Below the pieces are notes generated by a model. The model ran no database searches and had not been told where the DNA came from. It was given only the letters and a program-made list of their open reading frames with translations. The position numbers and the translations under genes were made by a program. DNA of 64,000 nt from Variovorax paradoxus NBRC 15149 (GTDB lineage: Bacteria > Pseudomonadota > Gammaproteobacteria > Burkholderiales > Burkholderiaceae_C), in contig NZ_BCUT01000006.1 in assembly GCF_001591365.1 (NCBI RefSeq), positions 275,335 through 339,334 of the forward strand, given 5' to 3'. This document shows positions 18,186-26,627 of the stretch, piece after piece. Every line of letters begins with the position of its first letter. Position 1 is the first letter of the stretch.

Positions 18186-19246
18186 CACTTGGCGGAAGCG
18201 TCGCCTTCGGAGGAGCCGCCGCCGGCCGGCGCGTCGCGGCGCACGCGCGTGAGCTTGCGCGGCACGGGCGCGGCCGGTGCGGCGGCGGGAGCGGGCGCCT
18301 CGCCGTCGAGCGGCGCGGCCGTCAGGTCGGTCACGGTGCTGCGGGCGTACAGGTCGACCGATTCGTCGGCACCGGGCCGCGCGGCGGCCGACACGGCGCG
18401 CACGCGGTCGCTGGCGCGCATCTTGTCGTCGATGCCCGCGAACCTGGAGTACTTGGCGAGCAGCGGCACCAATTGGCCGTAGATGCGCGGTGCGCCGGCC
18501 AGGCATTCGCGCTGCTCCAGGAAGTCGGGCTCGCCCGTGAAGTTGCCGATCAGGCCGCCGGCCTCGGTGACCAGCAGCGAGCCTGCCGCCACGTCCCAGG
18601 GATTGAGGCCCGTCTCGAAGAAGCCGTCGGTGAAGCCGGCCGCCACGTAGGCCAGGTCGAGCGCCGCGGCGCCGGGGCGGCGCAGGCCCGCCATGCGCGG
18701 CATCATGTCGGCCATGATGGCCAGGTACTGCTTGAAGTTGTCGCCGCTGCGGAACGGAAAGCCCGTGGACACCAGGCATTCGCTGAGCCGGGTGCGCTTG
18801 GACACGCGGATGCGGCGCTCGTTCATGTAGGCGCCGCGGCCCTTGGTGGCGGTGAACAGGTCGTTGCGGCTCGGGTCGTAGATGACCGCCTGCTCGATCT
18901 TGCCGCGCACCGACAGCGCGATGGAAACGCAGTAGACCGGGAAGCCGTGGATGAAGTTGGTGGTGCCGTCGAGCGGATCGATGATCCAGACGTAGTCGGA
19001 ATCCTTGGCGCCATGCTCGGTGCCCGATTCCTCGGCCAGGATGCCGTGCCCCGGATACGCGCCAAGCAGCGTTTCGATGATGACCTGCTCGCTGGCGTGG
19101 TCGACTTCGGTGACGAAGTCGTTGACCTGCTTTTGCGAGATGCGCACGGCCTCGACGTCGAGGGCGGCGCGGTTGATGATGGCGCCGGCGGCGCGTGCGG
19201 CCTTGACGGCCACATTGAGCATGGGATGCAGGTTGGGGGACGACAT
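18185..19246 (-). CDS. suhB: Inositol-1-monophosphatase SuhB with extended C-terminus
   Basis: A 353-residue member of the inositol monophosphatase family, which hydrolyses inositol phosphates and in E. coli SuhB also acts in rRNA transcription complexes. Metal-site motifs are present: GILAEESG (about 68), WIIDPLDGTTNFIHGFP (about 87-103) and the C-terminal NPWDVAAGSLLVTEAGG (about 215). The core ends near residue 265. About 85 extra residues follow, rich in Ala, Pro, Gly and Arg, absent from the usual 267-residue SuhB. The gene diverges from trmJ across 121 bp, a common arrangement in Betaproteobacteria, and is coupled to the FUSC gene downstream. Confidence 0.95.
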   Translation of the reverse strand: MSSPNLHPMLNVAVKAARAAGAIINRAALDVEAVRISQKQVNDFVTEVDHASEQVIIETLLGAYPGHGILAEESGTEHGAKDSDYVWIIDPLDGTTNFIHGFPVYCVSIALSVRGKIEQAVIYDPSRNDLFTATKGRGAYMNERRIRVSKRTRLSECLVSTGFPFRSGDNFKQYLAIMADMMPRMAGLRRPGAAALDLAYVAAGFTDGFFETGLNPWDVAAGSLLVTEAGGLIGNFTGEPDFLEQRECLAGAPRIYGQLVPLLAKYSRFAGIDDKMRASDRVRAVSAAARPGADESVDLYARSTVTDLTAAPLDGEAPAPAAAPAAPVPRKLTRVRRDAPAGGGSSEGDASAK

Positions 19247-19367
19247 TCTGGATTGTGGGAAGAACGGTGGGATAGGTCCCCTGGAGGCGACCCTGCGGTC
19301 CGGCGATGCGGGCGGCGAGAATCGGGCATTTTACCGGCTCCGCCGCCTCGTGTCTCCCAACCCCGCC

Positions 19368-20099
19368 ATGCGCACCCGTTTCATCCTGATCCAGACCAGC
19401 CACGCCGGCAATGTGGGCGCCGCCGCCCGCGCCATGAAAACCATGGGTTTCGACGACCTGGTGCTGGTCGCGCCAAGGTGGGCCAACGTGCTGCGGCGCG
19501 AGGAAACCATCCAGCGCGCAAGCGGCGCGCTCGACGTGCTGACCAATGCCCGCATCGTCGAAACGCTCGACGAGGCGCTCGACGGCGTCACCCACCTGTG
19601 CGCCACCGCCATGATCCCGCGCGACTTCGGCCCGCCCACGCGCACGCCGCGCGAGCACCTGGAGCCGCTCGCCAAGCAGGGCGAGCAGCACGTGGCCTTC
19701 CTGTTCGGCTCCGAGCGCTTCGGCATGCGCAACGAAGACGTCTACCGCTGCAACGTGGCGCTCAGCATCCCCACCGATCCGAAGTTCGGCTCGCTCAACC
19801 TTGGGGCCGCGATCCAGGTGGTGGCCTACGAATGGCGGCTTGCGCTGGGCGGCTACGGGGTGCGCGATGCCACCGCGCCCATCGAGGCGGCCGATGCCAA
19901 GGCGGTGGCCGGCATGCTCGAGCACTGGGAGCGTTCGCTGGTGGAGATCGGATTTCTGGACCCGGCGGCGCCCAAGAAGCTGATGCCGCGGCTGCAGCAG
20001 CTGTTCAACCGCGCCCAGCCCACGCCGGAGGAGATCCACATCCTGCGCGGCATCGCCAAGGCCATGGCCGACGCGGCGCGCGGGCCGCGCAATGGCTGA
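19368..20099 (+). CDS. trmJ: tRNA (cytidine/uridine-32-2'-O)-methyltransferase TrmJ
   Basis: A 243-residue SPOUT-class enzyme that methylates the 2'-O of nucleotide 32 in tRNA. Start 19368 (MRTRFILIQ) is chosen because the family begins here; upstream frame sequence is antisense to suhB. Motif 1 is TSHAGNVGAAARAMKTMG. The SAM-binding knot motifs FLFGSERFGM and SLNLGAAIQVVAYE are present. The C-terminal extension (about 165-240) is typical of TrmJ. Confidence 0.95.
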   Translation: MRTRFILIQTSHAGNVGAAARAMKTMGFDDLVLVAPRWANVLRREETIQRASGALDVLTNARIVETLDEALDGVTHLCATAMIPRDFGPPTRTPREHLEPLAKQGEQHVAFLFGSERFGMRNEDVYRCNVALSIPTDPKFGSLNLGAAIQVVAYEWRLALGGYGVRDATAPIEAADAKAVAGMLEHWERSLVEIGFLDPAAPKKLMPRLQQLFNRAQPTPEEIHILRGIAKAMADAARGPRNG

Positions 20100-20135
20100 C
20101 AAAACCCCATCGGCGATACGCGAAGACGGCCGGCC

Positions 20136-20163
20136 TTAGACTTCGCGGCCCTATCGATATAAC
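20136..20163 (+). promoter_or_regulatory. Candidate sigma-70 promoter of cysE
   Basis: TTAGAC (20136-20141) and TATAAC (20158-20163) are separated by 16 bp, 16 bp before the cysE ATG, between trmJ and cysE. Confidence 0.5.
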
Positions 20164-20179
20164 GACAACAAAGGCTGCG

Positions 20180-20950
20180 ATGTTCTCTCGATTGCGCGCC
20201 GACATCCGGTGCATCCTCGAACGCGACCCGGCCGCGCGCAGCGCCTGGGAAGTGATCACGGTCTATCCCGGCTTCCATGCCGTGGTGCTGCACCGCTGGG
20301 CGCACGCCTGTTGGACGCACGGCTTCAAGTGGCCGGCCCGCTTCATCGCGCACGTGGCGCGCGGGCTCACGGGCATCGAGATCCATCCGGCGGCGAAGAT
20401 CGGCGAGCGGGTGTTCTTCGACCACGCAATGGGCGTGGTGGTGGGCGAAACCGCCGAGATCGGCGACGGCTGCACCATCTACCAGGGCGTGACGCTGGGC
20501 GGCACCTCGCTCTACAAGGGCACCAAGCGGCATCCGACGCTGGGCAAGAACGTGGTCGTGAGCGCGGGCGCCAAGGTGCTGGGCGGTTTCGTCGTCGGCG
20601 ACGGCGCCAAGATCGGCAGCAACGCGGTGGTCATCAAGCCGGTGCCGGCGGGAGCGACGGCGGTGGGCATTCCTGCGCGCATCATTCCGTCGAAGGCCGG
20701 CGAGAGCGCCGACGTGGCGGCGCCGCAGAAGTTCTCCGCCTACGGCATCACGCAGGAGGACGACCCGCTGAGCCAGGCGATGCGCGGGCTGATCGACAAC
20801 GCCGCGGGCCAGGAACACCAGATCGCGCTGCTGTGGCAGGCCATCGAGAAGCTGTCTGCGCATCCCGGCACCAAGGACTGCGTGCCCTGCGACGCGGCGC
20901 GTGATGAGAGCTTCGAGGCGGAGAAGCTGACGCAGCTGATCGGCAAGTAG
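20180..20950 (+). CDS. cysE: Serine O-acetyltransferase CysE
   Basis: A 256-residue enzyme making O-acetylserine from serine and acetyl-CoA, the first step of cysteine synthesis. The N-terminal helical part (MFSRLRADIRCILERDP) is followed by left-handed beta-helix hexapeptide repeats (about 65-165) containing GIEIHPAAKIGERVFFDH and VVGETAEIGDGCTIYQGVTL. His and Asp of the active site are in the FFDHAMGVVVGETA region. It is the short CysE form followed by an unusual roughly 75-residue tail with CVPCDAARD near the end. Confidence 0.95.
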   Translation: MFSRLRADIRCILERDPAARSAWEVITVYPGFHAVVLHRWAHACWTHGFKWPARFIAHVARGLTGIEIHPAAKIGERVFFDHAMGVVVGETAEIGDGCTIYQGVTLGGTSLYKGTKRHPTLGKNVVVSAGAKVLGGFVVGDGAKIGSNAVVIKPVPAGATAVGIPARIIPSKAGESADVAAPQKFSAYGITQEDDPLSQAMRGLIDNAAGQEHQIALLWQAIEKLSAHPGTKDCVPCDAARDESFEAEKLTQLIGK

Positions 20951-20964
20951 AGTTTCGGGATCCC

Positions 20965-21084
20965 GTTGTCCAGGGCGCGTGCACAGGCCACCGGGTACTC
21001 CCCTCCGCGAATGTCCCCCGGCCTTCGGCCTCCTCCTTGATTTCGCTGCGGGGAGCACCCGATGCCCTGTGCACGAGGGCACGC
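20965..21084 (+). repeat. Dispersed hairpin element, copy A
   Basis: A 120-bp element between the convergent cysE and cadR genes. It is about 92% identical to copy B at 55458-55577 (9 differences in 120). A 25-nt left arm (20979-21003) pairs with a right arm (21050-21074) at 22 of 25 positions around a 46-nt core (21004-21049). Inside the core GGCC-TTC-GGCC forms a small inner hairpin. It encodes no credible protein; frames across it are spurious. It could also terminate cysE and cadR transcripts. Confidence 0.85.
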
Positions 21085-21113
21085 TCGTTGTGCATCGCTG
21101 AACTACATCACCC

Positions 21114-21587
21114 TCAAGCCGAACGCTTCGCGGATGCGCTGTGCAGCGACCCATGCACATGTCCCGCGTGCTGCCCGAAAGGCTCGGCCGCGGGCGCGGC
21201 GGTGTCCAGCTCCTGCAGGATGCCGCAGTTGCGTGCCGATTCGGCGCCGCAGCACTGCTGGCGCAGCGCCTTCAGCTGCTTTTCCAGCGTCTTGAGCTCG
21301 CGGATGCGCGCGGCCACGTGGCCGATGTGGTCGTCGAGCAGCTGGTTGACCTCGCCGCAGTCTTCGCCCGGCGCATCGCGGAACCTGAGCAGGCTGCGGA
21401 TCTCGTCGAGCGTCATGTCCAGCGAACGGCAGCGGCGGATGAAGCCCAGGCGCTGCGCATGCTCGTCGTCGTAGATGCGGTAGTTGCCTTCGGTGCGCGC
21501 GGGCGCGGGCAGCAGCTGCTCGCGCTCGTAGTACCGGATGGTTTCGACCGGCGTGTTCGCGGCCTTGGCCAGATCTCCGATTTTCAT
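21114..21587 (-). CDS. cadR: Cd(II)/Pb(II)/Zn(II)-responsive MerR-family regulator CadR
   Basis: A 157-residue MerR-type activator. The N-terminal HTH-wing (MKIGDLAKAANTPVETIRYY, then LLPAPARTEGNYRIYD) is followed by the dimer helix and a metal site. Cysteines sit at 77 (GEDCGEV), 112-113 (QQCCGAE) and 121 (RNCGILQ), the CadR/PbrR/ZntR pattern. The tail GQHAGHVHGSLH is His-rich, as in CadR proteins. Start 21587 (MKIG) is chosen since the family begins exactly there. It diverges from cadA and should activate it by twisting the 19-bp-spaced promoter at 21623-21653. Confidence 0.95.
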   Translation of the reverse strand: MKIGDLAKAANTPVETIRYYEREQLLPAPARTEGNYRIYDDEHAQRLGFIRRCRSLDMTLDEIRSLLRFRDAPGEDCGEVNQLLDDHIGHVAARIRELKTLEKQLKALRQQCCGAESARNCGILQELDTAAPAAEPFGQHAGHVHGSLHSASAKRSA

Positions 21588-21622
21588 GATGCGGCAAGAT
21601 GAATGAGTGGAGGAATCGTCGT

Positions 21623-21653
21623 TTGACTCTACACCTGCTTCAGGGTTTCCAAT
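21623..21653 (+). promoter_or_regulatory. MerR-type cadA promoter with overlapping CadR operator
   Basis: A -35 TTGACT (21623-21628) and weak -10 TCCAAT (21648-21653) are spaced by 19 bp, the long spacer typical of MerR-controlled promoters. The spacer carries the imperfect dyad ACTCT...AGGGT, close to the CadR/PbrR/ZntR operators. The predicted transcript start is about 21660-21661, at or next to the chosen cadA ATG. Confidence 0.75.
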
Positions 21654-21660
21654 CGGATTC

Positions 21661-23940
21661 ATGACGAACCAGAATGCCCTGAAACCGATGGCACCGCATG
21701 CCCACTCCCATGCGCAGGCCGCTCCCGAAACGGCCTGCTGCGGCAACCCGGCCTGCGGCTCGCCGGCCGTCGCCATGCCCGCTGCCGACATTCCGAAGGG
21801 CGCCTTGCTCTTTCGCATTCCCACGATGGACTGCGCGGTCGAAGAGTCCGAGATCCGGCGCGCGCTCGAACCGGTCGCGGGTGTGCGCGGGCTGCGCTTT
21901 CGGCTCGGCGAACGCACCATGGCCATCACGGCCGACGAAGGCGCCTTGCCCGGTGCGCTCGACGCCATCCGCAAGGCAGGCTTCAAGCCCGAGCCGTTGA
22001 ACGACGCGGCAGGCAGGCCGGCCGACGGTGCGCAGCCGGCGGCAGCCTCTGCAGGCATCGCGGGCATGAGCAGCGGCCTCGTGCGCCTCGTTGCCGCGCT
22101 GGTGCTCGCCATCGCGGCCGAGGCCGTTGCCTTTCTCGCACCGGAGGGCGCCGGGTCCATGGCGGCGGAGATGGGGCTCGCGCTCGCGGCCATCGCACTG
22201 GCCGGCCTCGACACCTACAAGAAGGGGTTTGCCGCGCTGCTGCGCGGGCGCCTGAACATCAACGCGCTGATGGCCGTGGCGGTCACGGGCGCCTTCCTGA
22301 TCGGGCAATGGCCCGAGGCCGCGATGGTGATGGCGCTCTATGCCATTGCCGAGCTGATCGAGGCGCGCGCCGTCGATCGCGCGCGCAACGCCATCCAGGG
22401 CCTCTTGGCGCTGGCGCCCGACCTGGCCGAGGTCAGGCAGCCCGACGGCCGCTGGAAGACGGAGAAGGCCGAGACGGTGGCGCTCGATGCCGTGGTGCGC
22501 ATCCGGCCCGGCGAACGCGTGCCGCTGGACGGCGTGGTGACCGAAGGGGCGAGCGCCATCGACCAGGCGCCGGTCACGGGCGAGAGCATCCCGGTCGACA
22601 AGGCGGTGGGAGACGCGGTGTTCGCGGGCACCATCAACCAGACGGCCGCGCTCGAATTCCGCGTCACCGCGGTGGCGGCCAACACCACGCTCGCGCGCAT
22701 CATCCATGCGGTCGAAGAGGCGCAGGGCACGCGCGCGCCCACGCAGCGCTTCGTCGACCGGTTCGCGGCCGTCTACACGCCCGCGGTCTTCGTGCTGGCC
22801 ATTGCGGTGGCGCTGCTCACGCCCTGGCTCATGGACTGGAGCTGGACCGAGGCCATCTACAAGGCGCTGGTGCTGCTGGTCATTGCGTGCCCGTGCGCGC
22901 TGGTCATCTCGACGCCCGTCACGGTGGTGAGCGCGCTGGCCTCGGCCGCGCGGCGCGGCATCCTGATCAAGGGCGGCACCTACCTCGAAGAGGCGCGCAG
23001 GCTCAAGGCCGTGGCACTCGACAAGACCGGCACCATCACCGAAGGCAAGCCGAAGCTGGTCGCATCGCGCCTGCTCGACCCCGCGGCGGATGAAGCCGCG
23101 ATCTTTGCCATTGCCGCGAGCATCGCGGGCCGCTCCGACCATCCGGTGTCGAAGGCCATTGCCGACGGGCTGAACCGCGAGCACCAGCCGGTCGGCGGCT
23201 TCACGGCCTTGCCCGGACGCGGCGTGCAGGCCGTGCACGAAGGCCGCAGCTATGTGCTTGGCAACCACCGCCTGATCGAAGAGCAGGGGCTGTGCAGCCC
23301 CGCGCTCGAAGCCGAGCTGAAGCAGCATGAGGAAGCGGGGCGCACCGTCACGCTGCTGGCCTCCGGCCAGGCCGTGCTGGCGCTGTTCGCGGTGGCCGAC
23401 ACCATCAAGCCCTCTTCGAAGGCCGCCATGGCCGAGCTGCGCGCGCTGGGCGTCACGCCCGTGATGCTGACCGGCGACAACGCCGCCACGGCCAGGGCGA
23501 TCGGCCTGCACGCGGGCATCGACGACGTGCGCGGCAACCTGCTGCCCGAGGAGAAGCTCGATGCCATCAAGGCGCTGCAGCAGCGCCACGGCATGGCCGG
23601 CATGGCGGGCGACGGCATCAACGATGCGCCCGCGCTCGCGCAGGCCGACATCGGCTTTGCGATGGGCGGCGCCGGCACCGACACCGCCATGGAAGCGGCC
23701 GACGTGGTCATCATGAACGACGACCTGCGGCGCCTGCCCGAAACCATCCGCCTCTCGCGCCATGCGCATGCGGTGCTGTGGCAGAACATCACGCTCGCGC
23801 TCGGCATCAAGGCCGTGTTCTTCGTGCTCGCGGTGTTCGGCAGCGCCACCATGTGGATGGCGGTGTTTGCCGACATGGGCGCCAGCCTGCTGGTGGTGGC
23901 CAACGGATTGCGGCTGATGCGCGCACCGAAGGGCGGCTGA
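21661..23940 (+). CDS. cadA: Zn/Cd/Pb-exporting P1B-type ATPase CadA
   Basis: A 759-residue heavy-metal efflux ATPase of the inner membrane. An in-frame ATG at 21607 is rejected because it lies upstream of the MerR-type promoter; 21661 (MTNQNALK) is used, with 21688 as alternative. The N-terminus is His/Cys rich (APHAHSHAQAAPETACCGNP), then an HMA-like domain with MDCAVEES in place of CxxC. The transmembrane metal motif CPC is at 410-412, the phosphorylated Asp in DKTGTITEG at 454, the SDHPVSKAI motif follows, and GDGINDAPA is near 650. The set fits ZntA/CadA-type P1B-2 pumps. It is controlled by divergent cadR. Confidence 0.95.
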   Translation: MTNQNALKPMAPHAHSHAQAAPETACCGNPACGSPAVAMPAADIPKGALLFRIPTMDCAVEESEIRRALEPVAGVRGLRFRLGERTMAITADEGALPGALDAIRKAGFKPEPLNDAAGRPADGAQPAAASAGIAGMSSGLVRLVAALVLAIAAEAVAFLAPEGAGSMAAEMGLALAAIALAGLDTYKKGFAALLRGRLNINALMAVAVTGAFLIGQWPEAAMVMALYAIAELIEARAVDRARNAIQGLLALAPDLAEVRQPDGRWKTEKAETVALDAVVRIRPGERVPLDGVVTEGASAIDQAPVTGESIPVDKAVGDAVFAGTINQTAALEFRVTAVAANTTLARIIHAVEEAQGTRAPTQRFVDRFAAVYTPAVFVLAIAVALLTPWLMDWSWTEAIYKALVLLVIACPCALVISTPVTVVSALASAARRGILIKGGTYLEEARRLKAVALDKTGTITEGKPKLVASRLLDPAADEAAIFAIAASIAGRSDHPVSKAIADGLNREHQPVGGFTALPGRGVQAVHEGRSYVLGNHRLIEEQGLCSPALEAELKQHEEAGRTVTLLASGQAVLALFAVADTIKPSSKAAMAELRALGVTPVMLTGDNAATARAIGLHAGIDDVRGNLLPEEKLDAIKALQQRHGMAGMAGDGINDAPALAQADIGFAMGGAGTDTAMEAADVVIMNDDLRRLPETIRLSRHAHAVLWQNITLALGIKAVFFVLAVFGSATMWMAVFADMGASLLVVANGLRLMRAPKGG

Positions 23941-24025
23941 GGAACGGCGCCCGCGCGGCGTTGCGGACGAGGTGCCCGAACAAAACTAACATCGGGTGCT
24001 TCGCTCACCCCAGGCCACCGCTTCC

Positions 24026-25288
24026 ATGTCCGCCACTTCGCTCCTGCTGCAACTCATCGTCATCCTGAGCACCGCGCGCATCTGCGGCTGGGTGCTGCGC
24101 CACGTGGGCCAGCCCGGTGTGGTCGGTGAAATGGCGGCGGGGCTCATGCTGGGGCCGGTGGTCATGGGGGCACTGTTCCCCTCGCTGCATGCGCAGCTTT
24201 TTTCGAAGAGCCATCTCGAAGGCCTGTCTTCGCTCTCGACGGTGGGCCTGGTGCTCTTCATGTTCGTGGTGGGCCTGGAGCTGCGGACCACGCAGGGCGT
24301 GCGCGCGCAGCTGAAGGCGGCGGGCTATGTGGGCGCGCTCAGCGTCATCGTGCCGATGGTGCTGGGCCTGGCGATCTCGCCGGCGCTGCATCCGGCGCTG
24401 GCGCCCGCGGGCGTGGGCTTCTGGCCGTTCGCGCTGTTCATGGCCGCGGCGCTGTCGATCACGGCCTTTCCGGTGATGGCGCGCATCCTGAAGGACCGCG
24501 GCCTCACGCGCACGCCCTTCGGCCAGCTGTCGCTCGGCGCCGCGGCCGTGGTCGACGTGTTCGCCTGGATCCTGCTGGCGCTGGTGGTGGCGCTCGCGGG
24601 GGCGGGAGAGGGCTACGCGGGCCTTTTGAAGACCACGGCCGGCGTGGCCGTGCTGCTGGCCGTGCTGTTCTTCGGCCTGAAGCCGGCCTTCGCATGGATC
24701 CTGCGCACGCGCGCACCCGACGGCGAACCGTCGACCACGGTCATGGCCTCGCTCATGATCGGCCTCCTGGGCTGCGCGATGGTGACCGAATGGCTGCACC
24801 TGCATGCCGTGTTCGGCGCCTTCCTGTTCGGCGCCTGCCTGCCGCGCGACGACCGCCTGCTGAGTTCGCTCACCGAGCGCATCGAGCCGATCTCCATCGT
24901 CGTGCTGATGCCGCTGTTCTTTGCGCTTGCCGGGCTCGGCACCACCACCCATGCCTTCTCGGGCGCGAGCATCGGCGCCATGCTGCTGATCGTCGCGGTG
25001 GCCACCATCGGCAAGCTGGCCGGCGGCGCCATCGGCGCGCGCATGGCGGGCTACGGATGGCGCGACAGCCTGGCCACCGGTTCGCTGATGAATGCGCGCG
25101 GGCTGATGGAACTCATCGTGATGAAGATCGGGCTGGATGCCGGCCTGATCGGTCCCGAGCTCTTCACCATGCTGCTGGTGATGGCGCTGGTCACCACCGC
25201 GATGACCGGGCCGCTGATCAACCTGGTGATGGGGCGCGCCAAGGCTCCCGCCGGGGCCGAAGAGGCCGAGGCGCGCGCCAAGCCCTGA
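24026..25288 (+). CDS. CPA2-family cation:proton antiporter
   Basis: A 420-residue membrane protein with about 12 helices in the KefB/NhaS3-like Na+/H+ exchanger fold (PF00999). An in-frame GTG at 23996 exists, but the ATG at 24026 starts cleanly before the first helix. The helical core includes VGLVLFMFVVGLEL, the unwound-helix region ALSITAFPVMARIL and a polar GSLMNARGLMELI near the end. It lacks the TrkA-N domain of true Kef channels. It sits between cadA and the heavy-metal two-component genes; a role in metal or pH stress is possible but unproven. Confidence 0.88.
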   Translation: MSATSLLLQLIVILSTARICGWVLRHVGQPGVVGEMAAGLMLGPVVMGALFPSLHAQLFSKSHLEGLSSLSTVGLVLFMFVVGLELRTTQGVRAQLKAAGYVGALSVIVPMVLGLAISPALHPALAPAGVGFWPFALFMAAALSITAFPVMARILKDRGLTRTPFGQLSLGAAAVVDVFAWILLALVVALAGAGEGYAGLLKTTAGVAVLLAVLFFGLKPAFAWILRTRAPDGEPSTTVMASLMIGLLGCAMVTEWLHLHAVFGAFLFGACLPRDDRLLSSLTERIEPISIVVLMPLFFALAGLGTTTHAFSGASIGAMLLIVAVATIGKLAGGAIGARMAGYGWRDSLATGSLMNARGLMELIVMKIGLDAGLIGPELFTMLLVMALVTTAMTGPLINLVMGRAKAPAGAEEAEARAKP

Positions 25289-25295
25289 TGCGCCG

Positions 25296-26627
25296 TCAGC
25301 GCGCGAGCGGCACCGCGAAGCCGATGCGGGTTTCGCCGTTCGCGCTGGAGGCGAACACGCGGCCGCCATGCATGCGCGCAATGGCCTCCACGATCGAGAG
25401 CCCCAGGCCGTGGTGGCGCGCCGACCGGTCCCGTGCGGGATCGGCGCGGTAGAAGCGCTCGAACAGGCGCGGCAGCGTCTCGGCCGCAATCGGTTCGCCG
25501 CGATTCACGACGGTGAGCGTGGCCTCGTTCGGTTCCGTGCCGATCTCGATGCCGATGCAGGACGCCGGCGCCGCGAAGCGGATCGCATTGCCCAGCAGGT
25601 TGGAAAGCGCACGCCGCACCAGGGAGGCATCGACGTCGGCCACGGCTTCGCCGGTGACCGTGGCCGCGAGTCCGGCCTCCTCGAGCATGGCTTCGTGGAA
25701 GTCGATCACGTCGCGCGCCTGCGCGGCCAGGCTCGTGCCGGCCTTCACGCGCAGCGGCGCGCCGCGCTCCGCCTGCGAGAGAAAGAGCATGTCGGTGACG
25801 ATGCCCGAGAGCCTGCCGACCTCCTCGAGATTGGAGGCCAGGACGGCCTGCAGCTCGTCGTTCGGCCGCGGGCGCGACAGCGCGAGCTCGGTGGTGCCGA
25901 TCAGGTTGGCGAGCGGTGTGCGCAGCTCGTGCGCGACGTCGGCATTGAACGATTCGAGCTGCACATAGGCCTTCTGCACGCGCAGCAGCAGGGCATTGAA
26001 CTGCGTGATCCACGGGTGCAGTTCGCGCGCGAACGCCGAGGCGTCGATGGGCTGGTTGATGTGGTCCGGCGTCAACGCGGCGGTGCGCCCGGCCAGCGCT
26101 TCCAGCGGCCGCAGGCCGCGCCGCACCAGCTGCGCGCCGGTCAGAGAGACCAGCAGCGTGCCCAGCACGGCGGCCGCCAGCAGCGTCCATGCAAGGCGGC
26201 GCAGCAGCACCACGTCCCGTGCCACGTCGATGCCGATGCGGATCGAAAGCGGTGTGCCGCCGGCTGATCGGCCCCACGTGTGCACGAAGTCGCGCTGGAG
26301 CCAGCGTCCGCCTGCGGGCGGCTCGGAGCGGAAGAACACGCTGCCGTCGGACTGCCGCGCAATCGACAGGCGCACGTCGTCCTGCAGCGAGAAGAAGTCC
26401 TCGAGCTTGTGGCGCAGGAAGGAAAGGTCGCCGTCCTTCTCGCCTTCCTCGAGCAGGTGCCGCACCAGCTGCGCCTTGTGCTCGAGCTCGCCATCCTGCT
26501 TTTCGCCGAAGCTCCACGCCGTCACCAGGTAGACCGCGAGGCAGGCCACGCTCAGGCAGAAGAAGGCCTGCGCGGCAAACCAGGAGGTGAGCCGGTTGCG
26601 GATCGAGTGCGGCCGCGCCGGGCTCAC
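25296..26627 (-). CDS. Heavy-metal sensor histidine kinase (CzcS/CusS type)
   Basis: A 443-residue membrane kinase. The GTG start at 26627 overlaps the response-regulator stop (GTGA), so the pair is coupled. TM1 is at about 14-36, a periplasmic sensor loop follows to about 150, then TM2 (about 152-175) and HAMP. The H-box is NADVAHELRTPLANL, the N-box RRALSNLLGNAIRFA, and the G-box HHGLGLSIVEAIARMHGG. Family and position, divergent from czcICBA, point to sensing Zn, Co or Cd; copper cannot be excluded. Confidence 0.92.
   Translation of the reverse strand: MSPARPHSIRNRLTSWFAAQAFFCLSVACLAVYLVTAWSFGEKQDGELEHKAQLVRHLLEEGEKDGDLSFLRHKLEDFFSLQDDVRLSIARQSDGSVFFRSEPPAGGRWLQRDFVHTWGRSAGGTPLSIRIGIDVARDVVLLRRLAWTLLAAAVLGTLLVSLTGAQLVRRGLRPLEALAGRTAALTPDHINQPIDASAFARELHPWITQFNALLLRVQKAYVQLESFNADVAHELRTPLANLIGTTELALSRPRPNDELQAVLASNLEEVGRLSGIVTDMLFLSQAERGAPLRVKAGTSLAAQARDVIDFHEAMLEEAGLAATVTGEAVADVDASLVRRALSNLLGNAIRFAAPASCIGIEIGTEPNEATLTVVNRGEPIAAETLPRLFERFYRADPARDRSARHHGLGLSIVEAIARMHGGRVFASSANGETRIGFAVPLAR

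Noticed and set aside
15945..20102. One continuous 1385-codon minus-strand frame suggesting a fusion of FUSC with upstream sequence
   Set aside because: The suhB gene occupies a different frame over 18185-19246 with conserved catalytic motifs, and FUSC homology begins at the ATG at 18185.
21607..21660. Upstream start for cadA at 21607
   Set aside because: It lies upstream of the MerR-type promoter and would require transcription from elsewhere.
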